Origin: JADGHX01 sp040255575
GTDB taxonomy: Bacteria; Pseudomonadota; Gammaproteobacteria; Steroidobacterales; Steroidobacteraceae
Assembly: GCA_040255575.1 (NCBI GenBank)
Contig: JBDZVF010000219.1
Location: 1-10,100 of the forward strand
Reading direction: 5' to 3'
DNA length: 10,100 bases
The translations under genes and the position numbers were made by a program. The number at the start of each line of letters is the position of its first letter. Position 1 is the stretch's first letter. Positions 1 through 4,884 of this stretch are shown here, one piece after another. The notes under the pieces were generated by a model, which saw nothing but the letters and a program-made list of their open reading frames with translations, searched no databases and was not told where the DNA came from.

Positions 1-64
1 GTCCACACGGCCGTTGCGTGTACGCGCCCCGACGTAATTCATGGTCAATGCGGTGGCGGGCTCC

Positions 65-70
65 TAGAAT
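65..70 (+). promoter_or_regulatory. Candidate -10 box (TAGAAT) for the SPOR gene
   Basis: TAGAAT matches the sigma-70 -10 consensus at five of six positions and ends nine bases before the GTG start at 80. A start of transcription near 77 would leave almost no leader, and no Shine-Dalgarno sequence precedes the GTG. The -35 region is poor (GGTCAA at 43-48, 16 bases upstream, is the best guess). The first 79 bases hold no gene that can be named. Confidence 0.4.
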
Positions 71-79
71 CCGTGAGCC

Positions 80-874
80 GTGCGCATCGTCGTGTTCGTT
101 CTCATCGGGTTGAACATCCTCTATCTGGCCTGGGCCGGCTGGATCGATACGCCTGCCCCTGCGCCGCCGCCGGTGAAAAACGCCGATCCGCTGCCTCAGC
201 TGGTGCTGGCGTCGGAGAGCCTTCCGCGTGGGGGGCGAGCCGACGCGCCGGGCGCCGCGTCGTCCGATGCCTCGCTCCTGACGCAGCCGGTGATGTCGAC
301 GTCGCCCAGCAGCAGTTCGCGTTGTGTCTCGATCGGCCCCTTCAACGAACTTGCGCAGGCTGCGCGTGCCGCGGCGTTGCTGCGGGATCGCGGCTTCGAA
401 TCCAAGCAGCGCGCCGAGCCGGGCGAGATGTGGCAGGGCTACTGGGTTTCGGTGGGCGGGCTTCGCACGACGGCAGATGAAACGAGACTGATGAAAGCGC
501 TCGCGCGCGCCGGCATTCGCGATGCGCGCGTCATGCCGGATGAGCCGGGCGGAAGGCGCGTCTCCGTCGGGCTTTTCAGTGAGCGCGAACGCGCCGACAG
601 GCGCGCGCAGGCCGTGAACAAACTCGGCTTCCGCGCCGAGGTCACCGAGCGCACACAACCCGGCACGGTTTATTGGATAGACATGGACGTCGGCGCAGGC
701 GAGCGCGCGATTCCCACGGAAGGCTTGTTGTCGCTCGAGGATGCCGGTTCGCGCATCGAAATTCGTGTGTGCCCGGCGAGTGAGCCCGCGGCGCCGAATC
801 GGCCCGGAGCGGTTCCGCGAGACGCACGGCCCGCCGCCACGACTGCGGATGCCGGAGTGCCCCGGCCAGGTTAA
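80..874 (+). CDS. SPOR-domain membrane-anchored protein
   Basis: This 264-residue protein starts with a hydrophobic segment (about residues 3-20, VVFVLIGLNILYLAWAGW), which looks like an uncleaved N-terminal anchor. A Pro/Ala/Ser-rich linker follows to about residue 80. Residues 81-200 have the SPOR pattern (CVSIGPF, YWVSVGGL, RRVSVGLF, alternating with helices such as LAQAARAAALLRDRGF), so one or two tandem SPOR-like units sit in the periplasm. SPOR domains bind denuded peptidoglycan at septa. The C-terminal 60 residues are low-complexity. The GTG at 80 was preferred because it puts the membrane segment at the N-terminus. The stop codon abuts the next start (TAA then ATG), so the two genes are probably co-transcribed. 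In related gammaproteobacteria such a gene usually follows coaX, but the 79 upstream bases do not let me confirm that. The SPOR call rests on pattern, not a profile search. Confidence 0.8.
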   Translation: MRIVVFVLIGLNILYLAWAGWIDTPAPAPPPVKNADPLPQLVLASESLPRGGRADAPGAASSDASLLTQPVMSTSPSSSSRCVSIGPFNELAQAARAAALLRDRGFESKQRAEPGEMWQGYWVSVGGLRTTADETRLMKALARAGIRDARVMPDEPGGRRVSVGLFSERERADRRAQAVNKLGFRAEVTERTQPGTVYWIDMDVGAGERAIPTEGLLSLEDAGSRIEIRVCPASEPAAPNRPGAVPRDARPAATTADAGVPRPG

Positions 875-1759
875 ATGATGGACCTTGATGCGTATTTCGC
901 ACGCGTCGGCTTCAACGGCGCACGCACTGCAAGCCTCGATACATTGCGTGATCTGCACCTCGCGCACGCGCAGACCATCGCCTTCGAGAATCTGAATCCG
1001 CTGCTCGGCTTGCCCGTGCCGCTCGAGCTGCCATCGATCGAAGAGAAGCTCGTGCGCTCGGGTCGCGGGGGCTACTGCTTCGAGCAGAACGCGCTGCTGG
1101 CCGCAGCGCTGCGGGAGCTCGGTTTCAAGGTGACGGGCCTGGCGGCGCGCGTGATGTGGAATGCGCCGGAGGACGCCATTCGCCCTCGCACACACATGCT
1201 GCTGAAGGTGGATGTCGACGGCGAGTCGTACATTGCGGATGTGGGTTTCGGCAGCATGACGCTGACTACGCCGGTGCGCCTGGTCACCGACGTTGAGCAG
1301 CCGACCGCGCACGAACCGTTCCGGCTCACGAGGGTCGACGAGGACTTCAAGCTACAGGGGTTGGCGGGCACGGAGTGGAAGACGTTGTACCGCTTCGATC
1401 TGCGGCCGCAGTTCCCCGCGGATTACGAGATGGCGAACCACTACACCTCGTCGTATCCGGGCTCGCGCTTCCGCTCGATGCTCGTTGCCGCCTTGCCGGT
1501 GCCGGGCGGGCGTTACGTTCTGTCGAACAACCAGCTCACTGTTCACCATACGCACGGCGCCTCCGAGCGACGGGTGCTTGGGAGCGTGCAGGAGGTGCGG
1601 CAGGTGCTGGAGTCGATGTTGGGCCTGACCCTGCCCGCAGCGGCGGAGCTCGACTCGACGCTCGCGCGGGTCTGCGGCGTGCCGCTGGCGCCGGCTGGCG
1701 CGGCTGGCCCGGCCGCCTCGGCTGGCCCAGTTGACCCGGCTGATCCCCCGAGCCCCTGA
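875..1759 (+). CDS. Arylamine N-acetyltransferase
   Basis: This 294-residue protein is a NAT-family enzyme, which moves an acetyl group from acetyl-CoA to arylamines and arylhydroxylamines in the cytoplasm through a cysteine thioester. The triad is intact: Cys68 in RGGYCFEQN, His107 in RTHMLLKV and Asp122 in IADVGFG, the usual spacing for the family. The N-terminal FARVGF and IAFENLNPLLG stretches are also typical. Family members are about 270-290 residues long. The last 25 residues (from about 270) are an Ala/Pro/Gly tail not expected in the catalytic fold, encoded by imperfect GGCTGGC-type repeats. The start abuts the SPOR stop codon, and ATG at 878 is equally possible because AGG at 868-870 is better spaced for it. 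The physiological substrate cannot be told from sequence. Confidence 0.95.
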   Translation: MMDLDAYFARVGFNGARTASLDTLRDLHLAHAQTIAFENLNPLLGLPVPLELPSIEEKLVRSGRGGYCFEQNALLAAALRELGFKVTGLAARVMWNAPEDAIRPRTHMLLKVDVDGESYIADVGFGSMTLTTPVRLVTDVEQPTAHEPFRLTRVDEDFKLQGLAGTEWKTLYRFDLRPQFPADYEMANHYTSSYPGSRFRSMLVAALPVPGGRYVLSNNQLTVHHTHGASERRVLGSVQEVRQVLESMLGLTLPAAAELDSTLARVCGVPLAPAGAAGPAASAGPVDPADPPSP

Positions 1760-1776
1760 ATTCGCCGATATTCCGC

Positions 1777-1803
1777 GGGGTGCGCCGCAATGGCGGCGGC
1801 CCC
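1777..1803 (+). terminator. GC-rich hairpin after the acetyltransferase gene
   Basis: GGGG (1777-1780) pairs with CCCC (1800-1803), and inside it CGCCGC (1783-1788) pairs with GCGGCG (1793-1798) around the tetraloop AATG. The hairpin starts 17 bases past the stop codon at 1759, but no T-tract follows. It may slow or stop transcription with help from a factor, or simply separate the operon from the tRNA gene. It overlaps the place where the -35 box of the tRNA promoter should be. Confidence 0.4.
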
Positions 1804-1814
1804 CCGGGACTGGC

Positions 1815-1829
1815 TACAATCCCCGCCCC
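1815..1829 (+). promoter_or_regulatory. tRNA-Thr promoter: -10 TACAAT with C-rich discriminator
   Basis: TACAAT (1815-1820) is a good -10 box, and the next nine bases are CCCCGCCCC. A G/C-only discriminator is a hallmark of stable-RNA promoters under stringent control. The expected start near 1827 lies about ten bases before the mature tRNA. I see no convincing -35 box. Confidence 0.55.
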
Positions 1830-1836
1830 AATCGAT

Positions 1837-1909
1837 GCCGGCTTAGCACAGTTGGTAGTGCACCTGATTTGTAATCAGGGGGTCGGGGGTTCGAATCCCT
1901 CAGCCGGCA
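1837..1909 (+). tRNA. tRNA-Thr (anticodon UGU)
   Basis: The 73-base sequence folds as a cloverleaf. The acceptor arm GCCGGCT (1837-1843) pairs with AGCCGGC (1902-1908) and the discriminator base is A1909. The anticodon stem CCTGA/TCAGG encloses loop TTTGTAA, giving anticodon TGT (1870-1872), which reads ACA. The T-arm has the standard TTCGAAT loop closed by GGGGG/CCCTC with one G-T pair. G1-C72 and C2-G71 are the known threonine identity pairs. The 3' CCA is not encoded (TAT follows), so it must be added after transcription. In many gammaproteobacteria this tRNA heads a Thr-Tyr-Gly-Thr cluster before tuf, but no second tRNA follows here. Confidence 0.97.
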
Positions 1910-2039
1910 TATCGCGTACGCGGCGCGTGGCAGCTGTCGGCTGACAGCCCCCAAGGCGCAAACCTGGTATTCGATCAATCCATTACTGAACCCGGCCCGA
2001 GCAGTGACAGTACTGGATATCCCTTCTCGGAACTTCTTG

Positions 2040-2068
2040 TTGACCTTGCCGTCGACTATCACCATGAT
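2040..2068 (+). promoter_or_regulatory. Sigma-70-like promoter of the TA-like pair
   Basis: TTGACC (2040-2045, five of six matches) is followed after exactly 17 bases by CATGAT (2063-2068, four of six). The ATG at 2075 lies six bases past the -10 box, so the transcript may be leaderless. Two overlapping 8-base palindromes, CAGTACTG (2008-2015) and GGATATCC (2015-2022), lie upstream and could be operator half-sites, as TA operons are usually autoregulated. That last point is a guess. Confidence 0.5.
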
Positions 2069-2074
2069 AGGTCG

Positions 2075-2413
2075 ATGCAGGAATCTCGTAGGCAGAAGGT
2101 GGTCAGATTTCGACTCACTGCGCCTATGGCGCAACAGCGCGTGCGCGAGCTTGCGCGCAGTTCCGGCAATCTCGTCTGGACCGATCACATCAAAGAGCGG
2201 ATGTCGGAACGAGGTATTGATTCGGATGCAGTGCTACGCATCCTTCGAAGTGGCGATGTCGAAGATGAACCGCAGGAAGCGAGAAAAGCAGGAGATTGGA
2301 AGATCAAGCTCGTACGTGTAATGAACACCGGTCGGGCAGCAGGGGTTGTGACGGTTCTCGTCGAAAACAGTCGCTTGGTACTCATTACGGCAGAGTGGGA
2401 GGATCGGCGATGA
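2075..2413 (+). CDS. DUF4258 protein, probable RelE-like toxin of a TA pair
   Basis: This 112-residue protein matches the DUF4258 pattern. A helix (AQQRVRELARSSG, 19-31) is followed by the family signature WTDHIKERMSERGI (35-48), then DAVLRILRSGDV and three C-terminal beta strands (WKIKLVRV, GVVTVLVEN, RLVLITAEWE). DUF4258 is a small RelE/BECR-like fold often found next to an antitoxin-type regulator, and several relatives are proposed mRNA-cleaving toxins. The catalytic activity of this copy is not shown. Its stop overlaps the next start (ATGA, 2410-2413), the usual sign of translational coupling, with toxin first as in mqsRA and higBA. ATG at 2126 is an alternative start, but the upstream stretch FRLTAPMAQQ looks like the family N-terminus. 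Base composition is less GC-rich than the flanking operons, in keeping with transfer. Confidence 0.8.
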   Translation: MQESRRQKVVRFRLTAPMAQQRVRELARSSGNLVWTDHIKERMSERGIDSDAVLRILRSGDVEDEPQEARKAGDWKIKLVRVMNTGRAAGVVTVLVENSRLVLITAEWEDRR

Positions 2414-2889
2414 AAGAGTTTCGATACGCAGGCGCTGCGTCGAAAGCGCCCTACCACTACACCCTGTGCGGGCTGGACGACATTTACCTGGTCAGCGGCT
2501 ACGACAGAGCCACGACGGAATATGGTGACGGCGTAGTGATCCACGATATGGATGGGTTGCACCGGGCCATTGGCGAGCACCTTGTCACGTCCAAAAAGGC
2601 ACTCAACCCCAAGGAGATCCGTTTCCTGCGGCATGAGATGGATCTCACCCAGGCTGAGTTGGGTGACCTCTTGCGCGTGACGGATCAAACCGTTGCGCGA
2701 TGGGAAAAGTCCGAATGTCCAATTCCCGGTCCCGCAGAGCTGCTTGTGCGCGTTCTATATCTGGGGCACGTGGCTAAGAAGGTTGACGTGCGCAAGCTCG
2801 CGGAACAACTGCGACAGATGGACGATGCGACTACCAGCAAACAGCTATTTGCTCCTACAGAGCATGGGTGGCAGCCGATCGCTGCTTAG
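2410..2889 (+). CDS. XRE-family regulator, MqsA-type antitoxin partner
   Basis: This 159-residue protein has two parts. Residues 14-60 hold CGLDDIYLVSGY, a glycine-rich beta region and GLHRAIGEHLV, a layout I associate with the N-terminus of XRE regulators encoded beside DUF4258 genes. Residues 67-117 are a helix-turn-helix: PKEIRFLRHEMDLTQAEL, then LLRVTDQTVARWEK, then IPGPAELLVRVLYL, close to the DNA-binding half of MqsA. MqsA itself has an N-terminal zinc site with two CxxC pairs; this protein has only Cys20 and Cys103, so that zinc finger is absent. The role inferred is to neutralise the upstream protein and repress the shared promoter. ATG at 2410 was chosen over earlier in-frame starts because it gives the 4-base overlap. 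Regulator identity is secure; antitoxin function is inferred from context. Confidence 0.85.
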   Translation: MKEFRYAGAASKAPYHYTLCGLDDIYLVSGYDRATTEYGDGVVIHDMDGLHRAIGEHLVTSKKALNPKEIRFLRHEMDLTQAELGDLLRVTDQTVARWEKSECPIPGPAELLVRVLYLGHVAKKVDVRKLAEQLRQMDDATTSKQLFAPTEHGWQPIAA

Positions 2890-2926
2890 AGGTTTCGACC
2901 AGAGGTACCAGATCGGGTAAACGGAC

Positions 2927-3205
2927 TTGCCCGTGTCAGATTCCTGCAGGGACTCTCTCTTTCGAACTGCATTTCTGCACGAAAACACCACGAATGCCCT
3001 TCGGCTGCTACCAGGATTCTGGCAGGCACGAGCGCAGGTGAGCATCGCAGTTGAAGTGCTCGAGTACTTCGCGCGGGATGCGGAGCATGAACTGAACGCC
3101 GGCGTTTACACGCCTCGGCCGATCGACCGGCAGATTGCCGGAGACATTCGTGTGCTGCAGTCGATGCTCAGTGCCTTCCTGCGAATCCACGAAACGCGAG
3201 AGTGA
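2927..3205 (+). CDS. Hypothetical protein (about 90 residues)
   Basis: I do not recognise this ORF. It starts with TTG at 2927 or GTG at 2933 (GTG at 3038 is a third choice) and ends at TGA 3203-3205. The second half is amphipathic and mostly helical (VSIAVEVLEYFARDAEHEL, then IAGDIRVLQSMLSAFLRI), and its codons look plausible for a real gene, with G/C often at the third base. The first 30 residues look less protein-like. No good Shine-Dalgarno sequence precedes either start. It follows the regulator gene by 37 bases on the same strand and might be a third member of that transcript or a remnant of a larger gene. A strong inverted repeat begins just past its stop. Confidence 0.35.
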   Translation: MPVSDSCRDSLFRTAFLHENTTNALRLLPGFWQARAQVSIAVEVLEYFARDAEHELNAGVYTPRPIDRQIAGDIRVLQSMLSAFLRIHETRE

Positions 3206-3206
3206 T

Positions 3207-3265
3207 GCATTGCCGGCCGCGCCGGCGTTAGTTGCGCTTCGGCGCGGCTCGGCGGATCGCAATGC
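3207..3265. repeat. Large imperfect inverted repeat after the hypothetical ORF
   Basis: GCATTGC (3207-3213) is the exact inverse of GCAATGC (3259-3265). Inside, GCCGCGCC (3216-3223) pairs perfectly with GGCGCGGC (3241-3248), leaving a 17-base apical loop that can form its own GCGC-TTCG-GCGC hairpin (3234-3245). There is no T-tract. A perfect 12-base palindrome, CCGCACGTGCGG, lies further on at 3294-3305. The site could be a transcript 3' structure, a mobile-repeat remnant or part of a non-coding RNA. I compared it with integron attC sites and the end boxes do not fit. Confidence 0.6.
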
Positions 3266-3413
3266 GTAGTGGCTGCCTGGCCGCGAAGGCTAGCCGCACG
3301 TGCGGTGTTGTCGGTTGCGGTGATGCGAGCCGTTACGGTCTGAAGGTCGGCGTAGCACACCGGCGGGTCGGCGGCACAGAGAAAAGAAACGCCAGCCAAC
3401 GGGCCGTGAAAAT

Positions 3414-3442
3414 GGGGGAATCCTTATTCCCCCAGTTTTTTT
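3414..3442 (+). terminator. Rho-independent terminator / repeat hairpin A
   Basis: GGGGGAAT (3414-3421) pairs perfectly with ATTCCCCC (3426-3433) around the tetraloop CCTT, followed by AG and seven T residues (3436-3442). A run of A residues just before the stem (3407-3410) lets the helix extend and could make it work on the minus strand too. This is the best intrinsic terminator in the window. Its resemblance to the hairpin at 3599-3626 suggests it may also be a dispersed repeat. Confidence 0.75.
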
Positions 3443-3598
3443 CTGGCGCTTTGAGGACGGGGCGCGCCGATCCAGGATAATTCGCACCTGACGTACCTTT
3501 CCCGCCGCAATTGTCCCAAGAGTCCTCGCGCCACGGCGTTGAACGCGGCGCTTGCGCCTTGCAGCGTGAGAGATCGGGGAATCCGGCCGAAAATAAAT

Positions 3599-3626
3599 AG
3601 GGGAATCGCCGTTCCCCTCATTTTTT
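3599..3626 (+). terminator. Terminator-like repeat hairpin B, upstream of a small gene
   Basis: AGGGGAAT (3599-3606) pairs with GTTCCCCT (3611-3618), with one T-G pair, around tetraloop CGCC. CA and six T residues (3621-3626) follow. Stem length, tetraloop position, GGGGAAT core and T-tract copy hairpin A about 185 bases upstream, in the same orientation. It lies 45 bases before the ATG of the next gene, so any transcript entering from upstream should stop here unless it is regulated. A further GGGGAATC without a partner occurs at 3576-3583. Confidence 0.65.
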
Positions 3627-3670
3627 CTCGTCCCTCGCCTGTCTGCTTCAGAGGATCGGAGGCAACCCAC

Positions 3671-4039
3671 ATGGCTCGCAAGTCGCCGGCCGAAAAACTC
3701 AAATGGTTCCTGCAAGTGACCCATGCGTGGGAACGGCTGCGCCCGCACCGCACTTTCTTTGGCTACACGCTCGAACGCTTCAAGCAGGCCTTCCAGCCGA
3801 GCCTGGATACCCGCGTGGAGATTGAAGATTTGCAGCATCGACTGCGTAACGCGATCAGGAGGCGCAATGAGGCGGACCGCCGGTTCGTGCGGATTGTGCG
3901 AGGTGTCGTTTTTGCTGTGCAGGGCGATCCGGCCGAAGGAGGGAACGGTGAGCTGTATGTGGAGATGGGATATGTGCCTTGGTGGGGCCGCGGCCGGCCA
4001 CGCAGGCGAGGGCGGCGGGCCGGGAGGGGGCGTCAGTGA
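3671..4039 (+). CDS. Small conserved-type hypothetical protein with Arg-rich tail
   Basis: The 122-residue product has no function I can name. It resembles a family of small proteins with an N-terminal KLKWF and AWERLRPHRTFFGYTLERF, a coiled-coil-like helix (EIEDLQHRLRNAIRRRNEADRR, about 50-71, in heptad-like pattern), then VVFAVQGDP and ELYVEMGYVP (79-103). In the relatives I recall, that last stretch is followed by a short Lys/Ser tail; here it is WWGRGRPRRRGRRAGRGRQ, strongly basic and low-complexity. ATG at 3671 is preceded by a good GGAGG (3657-3661), so this start is secure although the frame is open further upstream. The 3' end overlaps the convergent DUF2442 gene by seven bases. The basic tail could bind nucleic acid, or could be an out-of-frame or acquired end. 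It sits between two repeat-rich stretches. Confidence 0.65.
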   Translation: MARKSPAEKLKWFLQVTHAWERLRPHRTFFGYTLERFKQAFQPSLDTRVEIEDLQHRLRNAIRRRNEADRRFVRIVRGVVFAVQGDPAEGGNGELYVEMGYVPWWGRGRPRRRGRRAGRGRQ

Positions 4040-4284
4040 GACATGTCCCAGAGCCGATCCGCGCCGATATCGATCACGCCCGGCCACACGACGCTGTGGC
4101 CGCCTCCGCCTTTCGCGGCGCGGGCAAAGACCGCCTCATCCCTCAATGACCGCATGCCCTTCAGCCGGTGCACTGGCTCGCTTAGGTCGACCGTCATTGT
4201 CTTCCCGCTCACCCAGCGCAGACGCAGCTTGTACTCGCCTGCGTGTTTGACACTTGTGAGGCGAACGGCATTGGGCTTACTCAT
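4033..4284 (-). CDS. DUF2442 domain-containing protein
   Basis: The 83-residue product fits DUF2442: a short beta-rich N-terminus (VRLTSVKHAGEYKLRLRW), GKTMTVDLSEPVHRLKGM, the typical SLRDEAVFARA helix, then VVWPGVIDIGADRLWD at the C-terminus. DUF2442 proteins are small and often encoded beside DUF4160 as a presumed TA-like pair; their biochemical role is unsettled. No DUF4160 gene is present here, so this copy looks orphaned. ATG at 4284 is preferred: the frame stays open to about 4440 but the extension is low-complexity and unlike the family. A purine-rich AGAGAG stretch upstream may serve as ribosome binding site. On the same strand a 55-codon ORF (4284-4451) ends in a TGATG overlap with this start, but it has no recognisable features. 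Confidence 0.8.
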   Translation of the reverse strand: MSKPNAVRLTSVKHAGEYKLRLRWVSGKTMTVDLSEPVHRLKGMRSLRDEAVFARAAKGGGGHSVVWPGVIDIGADRLWDMSH

Positions 4285-4512
4285 CACACTCTCTCTGTCT
4301 CTCCGACACGCCCGGCAGCGCGAGCGCAGTTCGTGCCCAGGCGAACGCCCCGGCCTATCTCCTCGGGAGTCCGCCTCTCTGACCAGCGCCTCTGCGACGC
4401 CAAAACCGGGTTCATCATCGTCGGCGCGCTCGCCCCGCAAATCGAACCCATTTGTTACCGCCAGTGGTGTATCCAGACAACTCTCAGGATCCTCGCTTTA
4501 AGGGCCACTGAC

Positions 4513-4590
4513 ATGAAGCGCGCACCCTGGTTCGAGATGTCGATGCTGGCGCTCATACTCGTTGCGGCGACGCTCGCCGGCGTCCACTGA
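4513..4590 (+). CDS. Possible 25-residue membrane peptide
   Basis: ATG at 4513 opens a 25-residue ORF: a basic start (MKRAPWFEM) and one hydrophobic segment (SMLALILVAATLAGV), a typical small single-pass membrane protein. AAGGG at 4500-4504 lies eight bases before the ATG, a usable Shine-Dalgarno. Against it, ORFs this short with a hydrophobic stretch arise by chance in GC-rich DNA, no promoter is clear, and it stands alone between the DUF2442 gene and a repeat region. Some such peptides act as type I toxins or regulators of membrane enzymes, but nothing here identifies a role. Confidence 0.3.
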   Translation: MKRAPWFEMSMLALILVAATLAGVH

Positions 4591-4681
4591 CGAGGCGCAC
4601 CGAGCGCCCTGCGAAGCGTTGTCCCTTCGCTCTGGCGTAACTGGACGGTGCCCGAGGGCCGCCACTACCGTTGGCGCATCA

Positions 4682-4741
4682 GCGGAGCTACTTCAGCCTC
4701 GGCGGAGCCACTGCAGGCTCGGCAGAGCTACTTCACCCTGA
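4682..4741 (+). repeat. Three tandem copies of a 20-base repeat
   Basis: Units begin at 4682, 4702 and 4722 and follow the pattern GCRGAGCYACTKCASSCTSR. Units 1 and 2 agree at 17 of 20 positions, units 1 and 3 at 16. In unit 2, GAGCC pairs with GGCTC (4705-4709 and 4716-4720) as a small hairpin. The 294-base stretch 4591-4884 around it holds no gene I can support; apart from this repeat it shows only a TATAAA (4837-4842) with no gene behind it. Confidence 0.6.
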
Positions 4742-4884
4742 CCTACTGCCGGAGCGTCGCAAGCCGCCTATGCGCATGGGACCGCGGACAGGCCGAGGTG
4801 GGTCAATTTTCAATCGGCGTTGGCAGCCGGGCCCGCTATAAAGGCCGCAAAACGCCGCACCCCGCTGCTCCAGCGCAGCCGCCG

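Noticed and set aside
1..42. Start of a divergent gene (minus-strand ATG at 42, MNYVGARTRNG) or the end of coaX
   Set aside because: Only 42 bases are visible, no ribosome site is well placed for the ATG, and the plus-strand frames do not read like a CoaX C-terminus.
1814..2188. Minus-strand ORF of 124 codons across the tRNA gene
   Set aside because: Its C-terminal part (RLRDSNPRPPDYKSGALPT) is the antisense translation of tRNA-Thr, a well-known annotation artefact, and it crosses the TA promoter.
3207..3265. Possible integron attC site
   Set aside because: It is an imperfect hairpin just past a small ORF, but the outer boxes are GCATTGC/GCAATGC and do not fit the RYYYAAC/GTTRRRY attC ends; no integrase is seen.
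3290..4087. Minus-strand ORFs of 265 and 109 codons through the hairpin region
   Set aside because: They run through both terminator hairpins and antisense to the gene at 3671, and the translation is low-complexity. Conservation of such frames would more likely reflect a DNA repeat.
4284..4451. 55-codon minus-strand ORF ending in a TGATG overlap with the DUF2442 start
   Set aside because: The overlap is suggestive of coupling, but the product has no domain and does not resemble DUF4160, the usual partner. TGA stops are common in this context.
4682..4741. CRISPR array
   Set aside because: The three 20-base units are directly adjacent with no spacers, are not identical, and there are no cas genes.
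4837..4842. TATAAA as a promoter
   Set aside because: No -35 box at proper distance and no plus-strand gene follows; the DNA downstream is the 3' end of yjdM on the other strand.
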